From: Cristatella mucedo
Taxonomy: Eukaryota > Bryozoa > Phylactolaemata > Cristatellidae
Assembly (NCBI GenBank): GCA_009760855.2
Contig: WPIO01000040.1
Location: 1,977,501-2,041,500 of the forward strand
Direction of reading: 5' to 3'
DNA: 64,000 nucleotides
Both the position numbers and the translations under genes were made by a program. The notes beneath the pieces are model-generated. The model was not told the DNA's origin. It did not search any database and worked only from the letters and a program-made list of their open reading frames with translations. This document shows, in pieces, positions 24,886 through 38,504 of this stretch (the first letter of the stretch is position 1; each line of letters opens with the position of its first letter).

Positions 24886-25080
24886 TGCGGGCATCAAAGC
24901 GCTCGCCAGGCGGAGATCGAACCGCGTGCGTTTGTTCGCCTACTCGAACTTGAATGGCCGCAGAGCCGAATGCACGAGCTCGGCTACGTAGTACGAGTTC
25001 GAACACGCCACCAGCTCGAACGAGCGACTCGCGAGAGCGTCCGAACGAGCGAGCTCCTTCGTGTACGTTCGACGTTGATT

Positions 25081-25086
25081 TTTATT
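25081..25086 (-). terminator. Polyadenylation signal AATAAA, ShK copy 1
   Basis: AATAAA on the minus strand, about 210 nt after the stop codon. The flanking sequence is shared with copy 2. Confidence 0.6.
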
Positions 25087-25293
25087 CACGCGTGACGAAC
25101 GCTGCCGCCATTCCAAGCGCTCGCGAGTGGCTACGCGTCCGCGTTCGCGCCCTGGCTCGTCGTCGGGAAGCGGAAGCTTGAGGCGAGCGTCGAATCGCAA
25201 GGAGACGTCTGCACCCGCGAGTGACGATCGGCGCGTGACTTGACGATCGTGAAGTGCGTCCACTTCGACAGACTGCTTTGTGTGCAGGCCGTC

Positions 25294-26764
25294 TTACAGG
25301 CTGGCTTCCCGGATGTTCTTGATGGCGTTGTTCAGCGAGCGGCTGCTGTAGCCTGCAGCGGAGCGAGCCCCTTTGGAGCGCTGCTGCGGGGGGGGGGGGG
25401 GAGGTGCAATCTGCTCGCTCGGCGGTAAGTGAAAGTAGGCTGACCTCGAGCTGCTGCTGCTGCCGTACAGGAAGTATTCTCGAGCTGCTGCTGCTGCCGC
25501 TCACCCTTGATGCCGGCGCCCTTGCAAGCTTTGCAGCTCAGCTGGCAGTACTTGTTCATGAAGTTCGGCACCTTCTGGCACTTGCCGGCCTGAGCCAGGA
25601 CGACGCACTTGGCGGCGATGTCCTTGCATCCTGCGCGATCGACGGGACGGAAGTGACGTCAGCTTTTGCCATCGGGAGGAAGGTCCCTACATTCACGTCT
25701 GCTCGCGCGAACGAGCTGTCGCTCACCGGTGGTTGTCGCCGTCCAGTGGGTGGCGCCGACAGCCGAGTGCTTCTTGGCCAGCCAGCCTCGGCGGCTGCTC
25801 AAATCGCCACCGAGGATCTGGGAGGAGTACGGTGCGTCGAGGATCTGGGAGGAGTACGGTGCGTCGGCCCAGCCGTGCCGAGCGGCCGACTGCTGGAGGA
25901 GGCGACGGGTGATGGACGCCGTGGGCTGCTGCCTCTGGTGCTGCCCCTCTATGCCAAGGATGGCCGCGGTCGAGACGCCTTTCGTCCAAGACATCGAACC
26001 GTGCTGCCACGGCTTGACGCCAGCGACATGGCCGAAGCCGGTGCTGCCAGACTTGCACATTTTGCAGCTCATCATGCACAGCTGCGTGACGACGGGGTAG
26101 ATGCACATGCCACTCGTGGCCAACGACTGGCACTGGGACAGTGCGTCCGTGCAGGCTGCAGCGAGCGAACGCGGAAGCGAGCGCCACGTGGCGGCGCAAC
26201 TGGCAGCTCAGAGGCCACGCTTCCGCTTTCGCTTCCGCTAGAGCGAAAGCGAAAGCTGCGCTCGAGCGCTCGGCGGCGGCTCGAGCGGCGGCGGCGGCTG
26301 AGAGGCCCTTTTGGGTGTGCAAATCTTCTCCAACTCACTGTCGTCGTTGAATTGAGACCAGCGGGTGTTCCCATATCGGCCAGGAATGAAGGCCGCCGAG
26401 ACGTAGGTCCCCTGCAACGGCCCGAATAGGCTCGGCAATCACGCCCGATAGACACCCGACCCACCGCGGTCTTGACCTGGACGGCGAGCGCGAAAGAGCG
26501 TCGCTCGCTCGCTCGCTCGTCGTTCGATCGTTCCCGAGTTCTCGATCGTTCGATCGCCAGCGGGGCGCAGTCGCTCTACTTCGCCGGGAACCTGGCTTCG
26601 GCCGGTCGGCCGTCCTCAGGGGGGCGAGCCGAAGGGAAGCCGAGTCTCGGCCAGATGCGCGCGCATCGGAAGCGGACGCCGGAAGTGACGCCGCCGCCGC
26701 CACCGACGCCACCGCCGCTGCTCACCAGCAGTACGAGCACGAGCGAGGCTGCTCTGGCGGCCAT
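25294..26764 (-). CDS. Secreted protein with two ShK-type domains, family copy 1
   Basis: Five coding exons on the minus strand: 26764-26726, 26411-26339, 26155-25727, 25630-25505, 25352-25294 (stop TAA). Phases 0,1,1,1 close and the product is 241 residues. Residues 1-19 form a signal peptide (basic start, Leu/Val core, likely cleavage after VSA); intron 1 cuts its hydrophobic core. The first ShK-type domain has cysteines at about 39, 46, 55, 64, 68 and 71 with Asp41. A cysteine-free linker with a dibasic Arg-Arg follows. The second domain has cysteines at about 182, 189, 198, 209, 213 and 216, and a short Ser/Asn/Ile tail ends the protein. ShK domains occur in cnidarian channel toxins but also in many non-venom secreted proteins, so toxicity is not implied. 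A 27-bp in-frame tandem duplication (25812-25865) is unique to this copy. A TATA box lies near 27041 and a polyadenylation signal at 25081-25086. Confidence 0.85.
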
Positions 26765-27009
26765 TCCGAGATCTCTTTCGAAGGCTGCGATATCTGAGGC
26801 GAGAGATAAAAACAAAGCATGCGGCGACTTCTTCGACCGGACCTTCGGATGGCCGAGCTTTGGCGGTAGCAATCGCTATGCAACGGCGCTAACGCCACGA
26901 GACTGCATGCGGGCCTGAAAGGGGAGGGGGCGGAGCAGCCGATCGCCGCGAGAGAGCGCTGCCGTCGCTTCTCACTCGCTGGCGGAGCTCGAGGGGCGAC
27001 GGCCGAAGA

Positions 27010-27144
27010 GATGCTTAGCAGATCGGGTCCTCGCCTCTCTTATAGGCGCTTATCGGGTGAGCGTCGGGGCGACCCTCCGGCGACGGTGACACCTAGCGAT
27101 GCGAGCCGCCGTAAACAGGCCTCCGTGTTCTGCGGGCACGCGAG
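27010..27144 (-). promoter_or_regulatory. Promoter of ShK copy 1: TATA box and GTAAACA motif
   Basis: On the minus strand a CTATAAGAG TATA element lies at about 27038-27045, predicting a start near 27010 and a 5' leader of about 245 nt. A GTAAACA motif (written on the plus strand), the forkhead core consensus, lies at 27111-27117. The whole block is almost identical to that of copy 2. Confidence 0.6.
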
Positions 27145-30004
<2,860 letters not shown>

Positions 30005-31691
30005 AGCACTAATGATTTAGCCAACAGCAGTAAGGTTTGGTGATTCAACAGCCTCTGCTATACGGCGGCAGAAGATTCTTTGCGGCTTTCGCCCAGCTTC
30101 GCTTGCAGTTGACAATAAAGAATCGCTGCACGACTCGAACCTAAGGCCTAGGTTCGGAAGTGCAAGCGCCATATCCAAAGTCTACAAGCACAGACATCCA
30201 GAGACTATCCACTCGTCCTATCGACGCGGTGCTAGCGACGGATGCTTATGATCGCATGACTCGCTGGAGGAGCGGTCACCTCAAACACTCGCTCGCATTG
30301 CTGCCAATCAGCATCGCCGTCGCGCTCTTCACCAATACGTCACTGGGCCGTGATAGCCCAGGAGGTAAGCTGCTCACTTTTCACGACAGTTGGACGATCC
30401 TTTACTTTCAACTGCAAGCGGAACTGAAAGCCAATAAAGCTCTTCTGACGCAATGCAAATGAGGCTGTTAAATCAGCTGAGATTTCCTTTTGCGACACGG
30501 GCATGTCTTCGCGCCGTCGTCGTTGTTTTACAGCCGCTACCACTTTAATCAGAACTCATCAGTCCAGAGTGTAGTCCGATTGCATGCGGGCTGGTACCGC
30601 TCCTTTCCTCAACCCTGGTGGGGCATCCCCGAGAGGGGCCTGTGCCCAGCTGTAGTCAGCTTCTAATGAGGCGTTGAGACAGGCCGATAACCCGCTGGTG
30701 AACAGACGGTGGATTCACCATCGGGGGTCGGCGAAGGGACAGCCAGGGTCGAGGAGGGGAGTCGAGCGAGAGCAGGGGCCGAGGGGAGCCGTGCGCTCTT
30801 CGGCTCCGTGCGTTGGTATCAAACTGTCGGTGTTGGGCATCGGCTGGCTCTCCGATGGGCGAACCAAACTACACAGAGGACTCGATTTGTTGGCTTACCA
30901 TCGTGCGTCAGCCAACTGCCAGTTAGTCCCAGAATTCCCCGGACCTCCTTCGCCGGTTGTTCAGCAGACCGACGCCATTGCTGTACGGGCCGCAGACCAT
31001 CTCTAGCGGCTACGTACATCATCGCCGCCTGCTCTTTCAGCGCTCGTGCACGAGGACGGCGTCACGTGCAGCTGCAAGGACGAGCAGCTGGATAGGCTCT
31101 GATCTTTAGGCAGCAGAGAATGCTTTAATCCTCCGGCATCGTATTTAACACATGCCCTGCTGGCGACGCAGTATCAATCGTCTCCTTACGAATCGCCTTC
31201 CGGAGTGACCGGCGGCGCGAGATCATAGTCTTAATCGAGATCGAACTTCGAGTTACACCCGGTTCTTGCAAAGCCATTAAAAATGACAGAAATCCTTCGC
31301 TGCTATGGGCATGTACGTTTCTTATTCAGGGCTTCGCCCGTACATACAGAGAAAGCTGCATGCAAAGTCGGCCGCCGGCAATCGCTATAGAGAGATCGGA
31401 TAAAAGCAACAGTAGATTAATATGGACACACACCTTATATGTACTTTTTTTGCGTGTAGAGCGCGATCAAGCAGCACTCGCATCACGCGCGTGCACTGCC
31501 AGGTACTCATTTCTTCCGACAGCCACCCTTCGTGGGTGCGGCCATTGCTGAAGTGTAGCCTTGAACTTGGCTGTCAAGGTTGCCTTGCCCATCAGCGCAG
31601 GTGGCTGGTGGGGTGGGAGGAGCTCGCGGACATTTACCACAGCGGACAATGGCCACAGATTCCGGAAGTAGCATACTTCCGTTTCCGAAAA
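30005..31691 (+). repeat. 1,687-bp duplicated block, copy B
   Basis: Partner of 19169-20855, with the same SINE content (minus copy about 30031-30156, plus copy about 30384-30496). Identity ends abruptly at 31691 after a run of A. It lies about 0.5 kb beyond the polyadenylation signal of ShK copy 2, whereas copy A lies 4.2 kb from that of copy 1. Confidence 0.9.
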
Positions 31692-32213
31692 GCTGTCATC
31701 TTTGCAGTGCCTGCTGGTGAGAATGGCTATCGGGGCAGTTAACACGGCGGCTTCTCGATGTTCATACAGCAATGTCAGATCTGCTACGGGCATAGTGCTC
31801 ACTCATAGCAGGCTGTTCAACGCGGTCGCCAGCGTGTTTATTTTTACGTTAAATAAACACGCATTTAGTTATCTTATTAGCTTAGTGTTTAGACTTTTGA
31901 GCTCAGTATTTAACGATTGTATATTTAGGCGCTTACGGCTTATGATATACCGGTTAGATTTTTTGTATTTGTTTGTTTGAGTTTCTGGGCTTTGAGTTTA
32001 GGTCCTAGGATTTAGGTCCTAGGGTTGAGTATTTCCGTTTGAGAGAGAAACTCCAAGTTGGAAAGCATCGCTAAGAACGCGCCTATTCGCTGGGAGTTCA
32101 CGACGAATGCTCGACGTTGACGACTCGAGCGTTCTCGAGCGGCGCCGCCGCCGCTGCCGCGCGCGTGCCGCGTCCGAACGAGCGCTTTCCTTCCTGGACG
32201 TTCGACGTTGACT
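31692..32213. other. No gene seen between block copy B and ShK copy 2
   Basis: AT-rich up to about 32000, then GC-rich sequence homologous to the 3' flank of copy 1. The similarity to 25040-25090 includes the polyadenylation signal. Confidence 0.6.
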
Positions 32214-32219
32214 TTTATT
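32214..32219 (-). terminator. Polyadenylation signal AATAAA, ShK copy 2
   Basis: AATAAA on the minus strand, about 240 nt after the stop codon, in the position homologous to the copy 1 signal. Confidence 0.6.
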
Positions 32220-32456
32220 CACTCGAGAGGACCACCGCCGCCGCCGTAACACGCGCACGAGCGATTCGAAGCGCCCGCGACAGGTGACGCGAGCGCGTTC
32301 GAGCCCTGACAGGCCTGTCGTCCGGAAGCTGGAAGCGAGCCTCGAGTCGCACGGAGGCGCCTCCCCGAGCGTGGCGATCGGCGTCGTATCGGTAGCGAAA
32401 TGACGAATCGGAGGTACGCCGCCCGTTTCGACCGACCGTTTGGTGTGCGGGCCGTC

Positions 32457-32652
32457 CTACAGGCTGGCGTCTCGAATGTTCTTGATGGCGGTGTTCAGCG
32501 AGCGGCTGCCGTAGCCTGCGGTGGCGCGAAAAGCGCACACAGCGAGCCGCATTAGCGCCAAGCCGACAGCTCGCTCGGCCGTCGGTCAGCGGGTGCTCTC
32601 GGCGGAGAGCGAAAAGCGGAAGTACGCCCGCCGCTGAAACGGAAGTAGCCTC

Positions 32653-32689
<37 letters not shown>

Positions 32690-34099
32690 GGGCATCGAGC
32701 TGCTGCGGCCGCTCACCCTTGATGCCGGCGCCCTGGCAAGCTTTGCAGCTCAGCTGGCAGTACTTGTTCATGAAGTTCGGCACCTTCTGGCACTTGCCAG
32801 CCTGCGCCAGGATGACGCACTTGGCGGCAATGTCCTTGCATCCTGCGAGATCGACGGGACGGAAGTGAGCGCCGCCTTCGCTGGCAGCCAGCGTGGCGAG
32901 CGCGACCGCGAGGTCGAGGCTGGCGCGAGCGACGGGGCGGAAGTGAGCACCGTCTGCGCACCATTTGGAGAAAGGTCCCGACATTCCCCTTCATCCCCCC
33001 CCGGCGCCGAGCAAGCGAACGCCTCGAAGTCTGCGGACGCCGCGCTGTCGCTCACCGGTGGCGGTGGCCGTCCAGTGGGTGACGCGGACAGCCGAGTGCT
33101 TCTTGGCCGGCCAGCTTCGGCGGCTGTTCAAATTGCCGCTGAGGATCTGGTAGGAGTACGGTGCGTCGGCCCAGCCGCGCTGAGCGGCCGGCGCCAACGC
33201 CGACTGCTGGAGGAGGCGGCGTGTGATGGACGCCGTGGGCTGCTGCTGCCCCACCGTGCCAAAGACGGCAGCGGTCGAGACGCCATGCTGCCACGGCTTG
33301 ACTCCTACGACTTGGCCGAAGCCGGTGCTGCCAGACTTGCACATTTTGCAGCTCATCATGCACTGCTGCGTGACGACGGGGTAGCTGCACAGGCCGCTCG
33401 TGGCCAACGACTGGCACTGCGACAGTGCGTCCGTGCAGGCTGCAGCGAGCGAACGCGGAAGCGAGTGCTTCGTGATGGCGCCATTGGCAGCGGGGGGGGG
33501 GAGAGGCGGACGGCATCGGCGGCCTTGACTTTGACCACTGCCCTCGAGGGCGGTGGTAGGAGCGGCTGCAGCGGCGGAGAGGCAGCGGCTGCGACGGAGC
33601 GGCGCCGGCTGAGACGCGGGCGGCTGAGCGGCGGCAGCTGCGCAGTCGCCCTCGATGGCGCGCACGTCTGCTTTGACTCACTGTCGTCGTTGAATTGAGA
33701 CCAGTGGGTGTTCCCATATCCGCCATGAATGAAGGCGGCTGAGACGTAGCTCCCCTGCAACGGCCAAGAGCGAGCGGCGATCGCATCCGGTCGACGCTCG
33801 ACCTGTGGCGGCCTCGACCTGGACGGCGTGCGTGCGAGCGTCGCTCGCTCGCTCGATCGGCCGAGGGCCGCAGTCGCTCTCCTTCGCCGGAAGCCTGGCT
33901 TCAGTCGCTGCGGCCGTCCTCACGGCCGCAGCGAGCGCAGCGGAAGCGAGCGCAGCGGAAGCGAGCGCAGCGGAAGCGAGCGCAACGGAAGCGAGCGCAA
34001 CGGAAGCGGACGCCGGAAGTGACGCCGGAAGCAGACGCCGCCGCGGCTCACCAGCAGCGCGAGCACGAGCGAGGCGACAGCGGCTGCTCTGGCGGCCAT
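32457..34099 (-). CDS. Secreted protein with two ShK-type domains, family copy 2
   Basis: Five coding exons on the minus strand: 34099-34052, 33754-33682, 33439-33056, 32842-32717, 32515-32457 (stop TAG). The intron phases are the same as in copy 1 and the product is 229 residues. The signal peptide is three residues longer than in copy 1 through extra Ala/Val residues. The ShK-type domains have cysteines at about 42, 49, 58, 67, 71, 74 and at 170, 177, 186, 197, 201, 204. The linker again lacks cysteine and keeps the dibasic Arg-Arg. The 9-residue unit doubled in copy 1 is single here. Intron 4 holds a CTG/CAG run near 32658-32690. The gene looks intact: no internal stop, all splice sites GT-AG. 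Function and target are unknown; the family call rests on cysteine spacing plus the CxD pattern. Confidence 0.85.
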
Positions 34100-34322
34100 T
34101 CCCAGATCTCTTTCGGAGGCTGCGATATCTGCGGCGAGAGAGAAAAATAAAGCCAACGGCGACGTCTCTCGGCGCTGGCCGCTCCGCGAGACGGCGACCA
34201 TTGCGATGCGACAGGCGGAGAGCCGAAGGGGAGGGGGGTGGTGCGGAGCAGCCGATCGCCGCGAGAGAGCGCTGCCGTCGCTTCTCACTCGCTGGCGGAG
34301 CTCGAGGGGCGACGGCCGAAGA

Positions 34323-34457
34323 GATGCTTAGCAGATCGGGTCCCCGCCTCTCTTATAGGCGCTTATCGGGTGAGCGTCGGGGCGACCCTCCGGCGACGGT
34401 GACACCTAGCGATGCGAGCCGCCGTAAACAGGCCTCCGTGTTCTGCGGGCACGCGAG
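34323..34457 (-). promoter_or_regulatory. Promoter of ShK copy 2: TATA box and GTAAACA motif
   Basis: The TATA element lies at about 34351-34358 (minus-strand CTATAAGA) and GTAAACA at 34424-34430, with exactly the same 70-nt spacing as in copy 1. Confidence 0.6.
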
Positions 34458-34927
34458 AGGACGCCTCGCGCGTTCTCAAGAGGCGCCAGATCGGAGTGAC
34501 GACCTCCGGAAGGATGACCTTCGAGGACCTGCTTCGGCGGCGAATAGGGGCTGCCGTCGAAGCGGTTCGCTCGCTGTTGCCAGAGCGCGGCAGAGCCGAG
34601 GGTGAGCTGCAGGTGAGTGCGCAAGGTTAGCGAGCTGCAGGTGCAGCTGCTGCCGGTTCGGCCATCGCTCTGCGATCTCTCGAGCTGCTGCCGGTTCCTT
34701 TGAACTTCGCAGCGACGGCGACTCGCCGCCGCCTCCTCCGATCTCCGGAAAGGTACTCTCTGCCCTGAGATAGGCTCCGGGTAATGCAGCGAGGCCAAGC
34801 GCTTCCGCTCCTCCGGCGTTGAGGATAGCGCATCCGGCAGCTGAGGTTAGACGGGTGGGCGGCGCGCCTCGACAGGCCTCCTAATGTCGACCTCCGACCA
34901 CTCCAGACGTTTCGCCGAGTGGAGCGC

Positions 34928-35135
34928 GGTGGAGGAGCGCGGTGGAGGAGCGCGGTGGAGGAGCGCGGTGGAGGAGCGCGGTGGAGGAGCGCGGTGGAGG
35001 AGCGCGGTGGAGGAGCGCGGTGGAGGAGCGCGGTGGAGGAGCGCGGTGGAGGAGCGCGGTGGAGGAGCGCGGTGGAGGAGCGCGGTGGAGGAGCGCGGTG
35101 GAGGAGCGCGGTGGAGGAGCGCGGTGGAGGAGCGC
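34928..35135. repeat. 13-bp minisatellite, 16 perfect copies
   Basis: Unit GGTGGAGGAGCGC repeated exactly 16 times (208 bp), about 0.6 kb upstream of the TATA box of ShK copy 2 and absent from the homologous position of copy 1. Since 13 is not a multiple of three, frames through it cycle over 39 nt; they are artefacts. Confidence 0.95.
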
Positions 35136-36025
35136 TCGAAGATCGGGAAGAAGCGAAGGGAGACCGCCGATCCGGCGATCGAGGCCGGGCACTGCAATAT
35201 GGCGCTTGAAGCACTCTTGGAGCGCGCTTTGGCTAATTGCGCCTTCTTGCAAGCCGCGCGTCCGAGCCTGCGATCGAGCGCACGCGCACGATCCTTCGGA
35301 GCTCTTTCCGGCAGCGGCGGCGGCGGCGGCTGCGCGTGAACTCCTTCCGGCTGCCACGAGCTCGCGGGCGAAAAAAGTCGAAAAAGCCACCGACGCCGTC
35401 AGCGCGGCCAAGAAAGAAGAGGCGGAATCCTTCCGGTGATGTGCTACTCCGAAGAAGCCAAGCGAAGTCTGGAACGACTTTATAAAGTATATGAAAGAGT
35501 GTTGCGTGACGGCGTCTCCAGCGGCGGCTGTTCTAGTGGAAGTCTCTCGGAGACAGCGGGTGCACGTGCTCGGTAAACGAGACTCTGCTTTATTACTCCC
35601 AGCGGGCACGTCTGCGGCCATGTGCAAAGCCGAGAGCTCTGAGCTTCGAACTATTTATTGCATCGCTTCCGCTTTCATGCCGCCTAACCATCGATCGCAC
35701 GTTAGTCGTTTCCTGGCCGTTGTAATTCAGGAACCGCGAATAATAATTTATAGCAAATTTGTGAAGTCCTTATCTTGCTGATCGAGCGAGCCGCCAATTC
35801 ATTGTTTTCCGCCTGGTGGAGGCAGCGCGCGCGCCACAGGCCGCCGCATACCGCCATGTAGACCGAACGACTGCTTAGAGCGACACCACTTAGAGGGTTA
35901 AATGCCTACAGCTTATTTAGATGTGTGCGGTTACCCAGATTACTTTGAATGGCAATAGAGGTTAGCTATGTTTGCACTTCAATACAGTCAAAGAGGGTAA
36001 TTTAGAATACTCGATGTTGCATAAG

Positions 36026-36028
<3 letters not shown>
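35136..36028. other. No gene seen; flank shared with unit 1 up to about 35740
   Basis: Homologous to the upstream flank of copy 1 in two pieces (about 35200-35370 and 35618-35735). Homology stops where unit 1 continues into block copy B, which gives one edge of the duplicated unit. Confidence 0.6.

Positions 36029-36122
<94 letters not shown>
36029..36122. repeat. CA then TA microsatellite
   Basis: About 80 bases of perfect CA followed by TA. Confidence 0.95.
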
Positions 36123-36123
<1 letters not shown>

Positions 36124-36169
36124 CGTAAGCATAGCTGTACATAAAATATGGGTTGAATGTTAATAATAG

Positions 36170-36425
36170 CCTGGTGGGATAATAAATCTGATAGGTAGGC
36201 TGGAGCCAAAGAACGAAAGGACCTAAAAGTGAGTGACAGAACCTTGAAGTCGATGCGTTGCGTGACTGAGCGCCAGTGCAGATCAGCGAGAAGTGGTATG
36301 CCGTGGCAACTGCGACGCTCACGACAGAAACCCTAACTGCCGAGTTTTGCACCAGCTGTCAGCACCTGATTGCACAGGCGCATAGACCAGCAAGCAGTGA
36401 GTTACAGATGTCGAAACGGGATGTC
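36170..36425 (-). mobile_element. CR1/L2-like LINE fragment
   Basis: Minus-strand translation gives LAPAYLSDLLSHQ and the upstream reverse-transcriptase tail, as in the 395-1135 copy. Truncated at both ends. Confidence 0.75.
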
Positions 36426-36844
36426 ACCAATGCATTTCTTGACGGATTTACCATTGCACGTCGATTCATTCCAAGGTCGTAGGCACACTGGCTCTCAACA
36501 AGCAACATTTGAAATCCACTATTTTTAGGCCCCGTAATTCTCATGCTCCGGCATGCACCTATTAGAACTACTCGCTAATCAGGCTAGGTAGCTTACCACT
36601 CTCCTTTCTGTCTAAACACGTTACGCTATGCCTAAAATCAATCACCAATTCTATTGAGACCATTCCTTTAGCCTTTAGGTGGTGGAGCCCGGTGTTTCTT
36701 CGTTTCGGCTGGGAATCAGGCCTAAAGAATTTTTCTGTCGGGGCCGAATGTCCTAATGAAGGAGAAGCTATGTACATAATTAACGAAAAGTTTTAGCGTA
36801 AAAGCACTGTTTATTCCACACAAACTCGTGGAGTTAGCTTACTA

Positions 36845-36966
36845 ATGGAAGCATGATTTTACTCACCATTCAATTGCATTTCCCTTTGCAACTAATGTAA
36901 AGCGCCTAGAGAGAGATTGAGTTCTCCGAGGACGCTTTATCAAGTGCATTATTATTATTATTATTA
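36845..36966 (+). mobile_element. Solo LINE 3' tail
   Basis: Only the last 120 bases of the element: AAGCGCCTAGAGAGAGATTG, then TTTATCAAGTGCATTATT repeats. Confidence 0.75.
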
Positions 36967-37110
36967 TATAATTACGGCATAATGCGAATAAGACACAAGT
37001 GCTGCTGAATGTGAACTATCATTATAGCACATTTCTTAGTTATTGTTGTATTATATTGTATTGTCTACGCCGCGAATTCACTGAGAGGGACACCCGCGCG
37101 TCATACCGCC

Positions 37111-37530
<420 letters not shown>

Positions 37531-37917
37531 CTCCTTCAGAGGAAACGGGTTTGATAAAGGAAAAGGTGGACCAATAATAGAGCTTCGCAGAGTAAGCGAC
37601 TCTCAGAGTGATCGAGGGCACCGCAAATGCACATGAATTATTATCATAATTAGTCACGTAGCGAGAGTAAAGCCCTGTGGGCTTTCACCCGCTTGTAGCA
37701 AGCGCTGTTCAAGTGATTGCCTTCTGCGTGAATCGAAACACCTTCATGGATTTTGAAGGTGCGAGCGAGCTATAGATAGATTTTAGCAGAGAGCTATTGA
37801 TTGAGGTGGGCACGGCCTTCGCAACCTTTCGGGCGACGACCCAGCACATCGCCGGCCGGAACTGCATGCCCAGCGTCGACTCAGCCTGTTCGTTCAGCTG
37901 CGGATATGAGGGTCTAT

Positions 37918-38002
37918 AAAAAATATATACATATATATATACAAATATATATATATATATATACAAATATATATATATATATGTATATATATATACACAA
38001 AT
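37918..38002. repeat. TA-rich microsatellite with ATACAAAT units
   Basis: TA repeats broken by a recurring ATACAAATATATA unit. Confidence 0.9.
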
Positions 38003-38251
38003 ATGCTCGGACCTGCCGCTCCGACCACCAGCGAAGCGCCCGCCCGCTCACTACGCTCGTTGGGCGTGGCTCATTGTACTGGGCGAGAGGCGCACGAGTC
38101 ACCCGCCCCTCGAAATGCCACCGCAGCAGTTGTCTCGTGCAGCTCTCGCGTCCGCGGCGTCTGCTGAGTTCGCTTGCCGATGCGCACGCGTGCGCTCGGC
38201 GGCGGCGGCGGCTCTGCTGGGCTTGTCATTCGCTGCTGCTGAGCGGCAGCG

Positions 38252-38278
38252 TTTATTTCACTGCGTTTGTGGTTTATT
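38252..38278 (-). terminator. Two possible polyadenylation signals, ShK copy 3
   Basis: Two AATAAA hexamers on the minus strand (38273-38278 and 38252-38257), about 230-250 nt after the stop codon. Either could serve. Confidence 0.5.
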
Positions 38279-38504
38279 CGTTGCGTTTATTTATTGCATT
38301 CGACCGAGACAGCTCGGCGTGCTCACAATCAGCCTGCGACCGACCGACCGACGGACCGCGCGCCGCCTCTTCGCACACGCGGAAGTGGCGAGCCAAGACG
38401 AGGCTGCCGCGAGATCAGCGTCTACCATCCAGAAAATGCGTGGCTCGCCGCCGGGTCGCGTCCGGTACGCGCGTGACGAGCGAGGCTCCGGCAGCAGTCT
38501 GTGG

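Noticed and set aside
25294-26764. Calling the ShK genes venom toxins
   Set aside because: The domain is common in non-venom secreted proteins; nothing in the sequence shows venom use or a channel target.
34884-35439. Reading frames on both strands through the 13-bp array
   Set aside because: The array has no stop in any phase on either strand; the frames lack unique sequence and overlap one another.
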